Shown piece by piece: positions 5,259-6,882 of a DNA stretch of 6,882 nt; the first letter of the stretch is position 1; the number at the start of each line of letters is the position of its first letter. A program made the position numbers and the translations under genes. Source of the stretch: Bacillota bacterium. Lineage in GTDB: Bacteria; Bacillota; UBA4882; UBA8346. Under the pieces are notes generated by a model. The model was not told the origin of the DNA. It made no database searches and saw nothing but the letters and a program-made list of their open reading frames with translations. The stretch lies in contig DNPQ01000199.1 in the NCBI GenBank assembly GCA_003501335.1, positions 1 to 6,882 on the forward strand, in the 5' to 3' direction.

Positions 5259-6095
5259 ATGCATGATTTGATCAGCCTGGCAGTTAGCAGCAGTGCAGGA
5301 CTTTTGAAATTAAGCGATCTCTGGATTATACCAGTTTGTGGTTTGATGGCCTTGATGTTAATTTGGGTACCGGAAAAAGCTTTTGTTAAAAATCGGCTGA
5401 TATCATCAAGTGTGGTGATCTTGTACCCACTCGCACTATTCCTGAGCATCCGCTTGGCATCAGCGGGCGGAGTATTCTATGGATGGGATTGGATTATTTT
5501 TGCCGTAATGTATGCCGGAATGCTTGACCTCATTGTTCCCATCATCTTGGTCCGGCAGCGGAATTTAATAGAGTTCGACCTCGTTTACCGGATGATGTTT
5601 GTGGGATTGTTTTGGTATTATCTCTTTTTCCGCAAGATTGCCATTAATTTTTCTTTTCATATAGGCTGGAAAGGTTTGTTGGTCACTTTGGGCATCACCT
5701 TAGCCTTGGTGCTGATGAATATGGGGATAGGCACCCAGATGAGATTTTTTTCTTTGACTTCATGTACCAAAGATTGGAAATCGATATTCATCATTGTGAT
5801 CTATGAGATTTTCTTTGTGTCGCTCGCCCAGGAAGTATTCTTCAGAGGTTTTCTGTACGGTTATATCCGGCAATACTTACCCGGGTATGGAATTCCGATA
5901 ATCCTGAGTTCGGTTATTTTTGGACTGGGGCATATCCGTTATGCCGGTTGGCCGATGGTCGCAGTTGCAACCGTTGCCGGTTTTGGTTATTGCCTAGTCT
6001 ATCAATCTACCGGTTACAATATGAACTGCGCCATTATGAGCCATACGGTAACCAATCTTATCTGGTGGTTATTTACCAAAAATAGGGAAGGGTAA
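5259..6095 (+). CDS. CPBP-family intramembrane protein (CAAX protease / Abi-like), variant motif 1
   Basis: A 278-residue polytopic membrane protein with about seven or eight hydrophobic segments. The family signature is near the C-terminus: motif 1 is QEVFFRG (191-197), motif 2 contains FGLGH with His225, and motif 3 is SHTVTN with His262 and Asn266. In the usual EExxxR motif the first Glu serves as the catalytic base in Rce1-type enzymes; here it is Gln191, with Glu192 and Arg196 kept. Family members cleave prenylated proteins in eukaryotes, while bacterial ones act in bacteriocin self-immunity, membrane-protein processing or unknown roles. The start is uncertain: ATG 5259 is chosen, but only a weak GGTAA precedes it, and a TTG at 5220 would add 13 residues. 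The frame is closed upstream by a stop at 5178-5180. It stands alone, convergent with the mutase gene. Substrate unknown. Confidence 0.85.
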   Translation: MHDLISLAVSSSAGLLKLSDLWIIPVCGLMALMLIWVPEKAFVKNRLISSSVVILYPLALFLSIRLASAGGVFYGWDWIIFAVMYAGMLDLIVPIILVRQRNLIEFDLVYRMMFVGLFWYYLFFRKIAINFSFHIGWKGLLVTLGITLALVLMNMGIGTQMRFFSLTSCTKDWKSIFIIVIYEIFFVSLAQEVFFRGFLYGYIRQYLPGYGIPIILSSVIFGLGHIRYAGWPMVAVATVAGFGYCLVYQSTGYNMNCAIMSHTVTNLIWWLFTKNREG

Positions 6096-6116
6096 CAAAT
6101 TCCCGTTTTTTCTTTT
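6085..6116 (+). terminator. Weak intrinsic terminator candidate for the CPBP gene
   Basis: GGGAA (6085-6089) and TTCCC (6100-6104) can form a five-pair stem around a 10-base loop containing the stop codon. It is followed by G and then a T-rich run (6106-6116). The stem is short, so efficiency is doubtful. Confidence 0.4.
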
Positions 6117-6140
6117 GTATTACTCTTATTTTGCGCAAAT

Positions 6141-6169
6141 AAAAAAAGCTGGTAGAAAACACCAGCTTT
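6141..6169 (-). terminator. Intrinsic terminator of the phosphohexomutase gene
   Basis: AAAGCTGGT (6145-6153) and ACCAGCTTT (6161-6169) form a perfect nine-pair stem with a seven-base loop. On the minus strand it is followed by an uninterrupted T run (complement of the A run 6141-6147). It lies about 20 bases past the mutase stop codon and is a textbook rho-independent terminator. Its T run is on the minus strand only, so it mainly serves the mutase gene. Confidence 0.88.
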
Positions 6170-6188
6170 CATCGATTGAAGGGCATGT

Positions 6189-6882
6189 TCAATTTCTTGA
6201 TGGCGATTCCTTTACTAAGCGATTTAATTCCCTTCGGACCTCCGCTTCAATTTGCTCCAGCGCTTCTTTGGAGTCCGCTTCAAACCGCATCACCAGCACC
6301 GGTTGAGTATTTGAGGCCCTGACCAGGCCCCAGCCGTGTTCAAAGAGAATACGGGCGCCGTCGATGGTGATCACTTTGTTTTTCTCATGAAATACTTTGA
6401 CTAATCTTTCAACCAGAGGAAACTTTTGATCGTCGGGACAATCGAAACGGATTTCGGGAGTGGCGAAAGTTTGCGGCAACTCATCAACCATTTGGGCTAA
6501 AGTTAGTTCGGAGTTGGACAAGATCTCCAGTAAACGGGCTCCGGCATAGACTGCATCGTCATAGCCGTAATAACGGTCGGCAAAGAACAAATGGCCGCTC
6601 ATTTCACCCGCCAGGAGAGCGTTTTCTTCTTTCATTTTGGCCTTGATCATGGAATGGCCGACTTTCCACATAATGGGTTCGCCGCCCATTTCTTGAATTT
6701 TATCGAACATGGCTTGGGAGCATTTGACTTCGCCGATGATCTTGGCGTGGGGATGCTGCCCCAGGATTTGTTTGGCGTAAATGATCATCAACTGATCGCC
6801 CCACAGAATCCGCCCTTTGGTGTCAACGACCCCAATCCGGTCGGCGTCGCCGTCGAAAGCGATTCCGAGATCGGCATGATTG
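6189..6882 (-). CDS. Phosphomannomutase/phosphoglucomutase (alpha-D-phosphohexomutase), 5' partial
   Basis: The C-terminal 230 residues are visible; the frame is open to the window edge, and the family is usually about 450 residues. The fragment begins just before the metal-binding loop DGDADR (10-15), where three aspartates hold Mg2+. The sugar-recognition loop GEMSGH is at 92-97. The phosphate-binding RASNTQP of domain 4 is at 188-194, and a normal helical C-terminus follows. The catalytic phosphoserine lies in the missing part. Enzymes of this group move phosphate between C6 and C1 of mannose or glucose and supply GDP-mannose or UDP-glucose for cell-envelope polysaccharides. The GEMSGH loop fits the bacterial ManB/AlgC type better than phosphoglucosamine mutase, but mannose versus glucose preference cannot be read. 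An in-frame ATG near 6788 is internal, not the start. Convergent with the CPBP gene and unrelated to the sugar-acid operon by position. Confidence 0.94.
   Translation of the reverse strand, partial: NHADLGIAFDGDADRIGVVDTKGRILWGDQLMIIYAKQILGQHPHAKIIGEVKCSQAMFDKIQEMGGEPIMWKVGHSMIKAKMKEENALLAGEMSGHLFFADRYYGYDDAVYAGARLLEILSNSELTLAQMVDELPQTFATPEIRFDCPDDQKFPLVERLVKVFHEKNKVITIDGARILFEHGWGLVRASNTQPVLVMRFEADSKEALEQIEAEVRRELNRLVKESPSRN

Noticed and set aside
5195..5449. Minus-strand 84-codon frame opposite the start of the CPBP gene
   Set aside because: It is antisense to a membrane-protein gene with clear family motifs; no independent support.
6115..6306. Plus-strand 63-codon frame across the mutase terminator
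   Set aside because: It covers the terminator and the antisense of the mutase C-terminus.

Overview
The window reads as a chromosomal stretch of a bacterium of moderate GC content. It has strong AGGAG-type ribosome binding sites, TATAAT-like promoter boxes and many small intergenic repeats. Gene content and signals suggest an anaerobic or saccharolytic member of the Bacillota or a relative, but no marker gene here fixes the taxon, so this is a weak inference.

Left third (1-2934, plus strand): a tightly packed sugar-acid catabolic operon whose beginning lies outside the window. It encodes a zinc-dependent medium-chain dehydrogenase (5' truncated), a short-chain dehydrogenase most like KduD/gluconate 5-dehydrogenases, and an enolase-superfamily dehydratase of the RspA/D-mannonate dehydratase subgroup. 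A coherent reading is oxidation of a hexonate such as L-idonate or L-gulonate to a 5-keto acid, reduction to D-gluconate or D-mannonate, and dehydration to 2-keto-3-deoxygluconate. The exact substrate cannot be read from sequence.

Middle (2935-4659): a non-coding stretch with a long imperfect hairpin and a diverged second copy of its core, followed by minus-strand genes. These are, in transcription order, a C39-like papain-fold protein, a minimal nucleotidyltransferase (MNT) and a HEPN protein. MNT and HEPN overlap by 17 bases and form a classical MNT/HEPN toxin-antitoxin-type pair, although the HEPN protein lacks the canonical RX4-6H RNase motif. The C39-like gene has a promoter with an embedded TACAnnTGTA palindrome that looks like an operator.

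Right third (4660-6882): an AT-rich intergenic region is interrupted by a GC-rich cluster of four consecutive small hairpins, probably a dispersed repeat. It lies just before a plus-strand CPBP-family (CAAX protease/Abi-like) membrane protein with a Gln in place of the first Glu of the EExxxR motif. Converging on it from the right is the C-terminal two-thirds or so of a phosphomannomutase/phosphoglucomutase, whose intrinsic terminator is clear.

No tRNA, rRNA, CRISPR array or transposase was seen. The most unusual items are the structured RNA-like repeat at 3058-3160, the operator-like palindrome at 4698-4731, the RX4-6H-less HEPN protein, and the GC-rich hairpin cluster. I found no clearly new multi-gene system.
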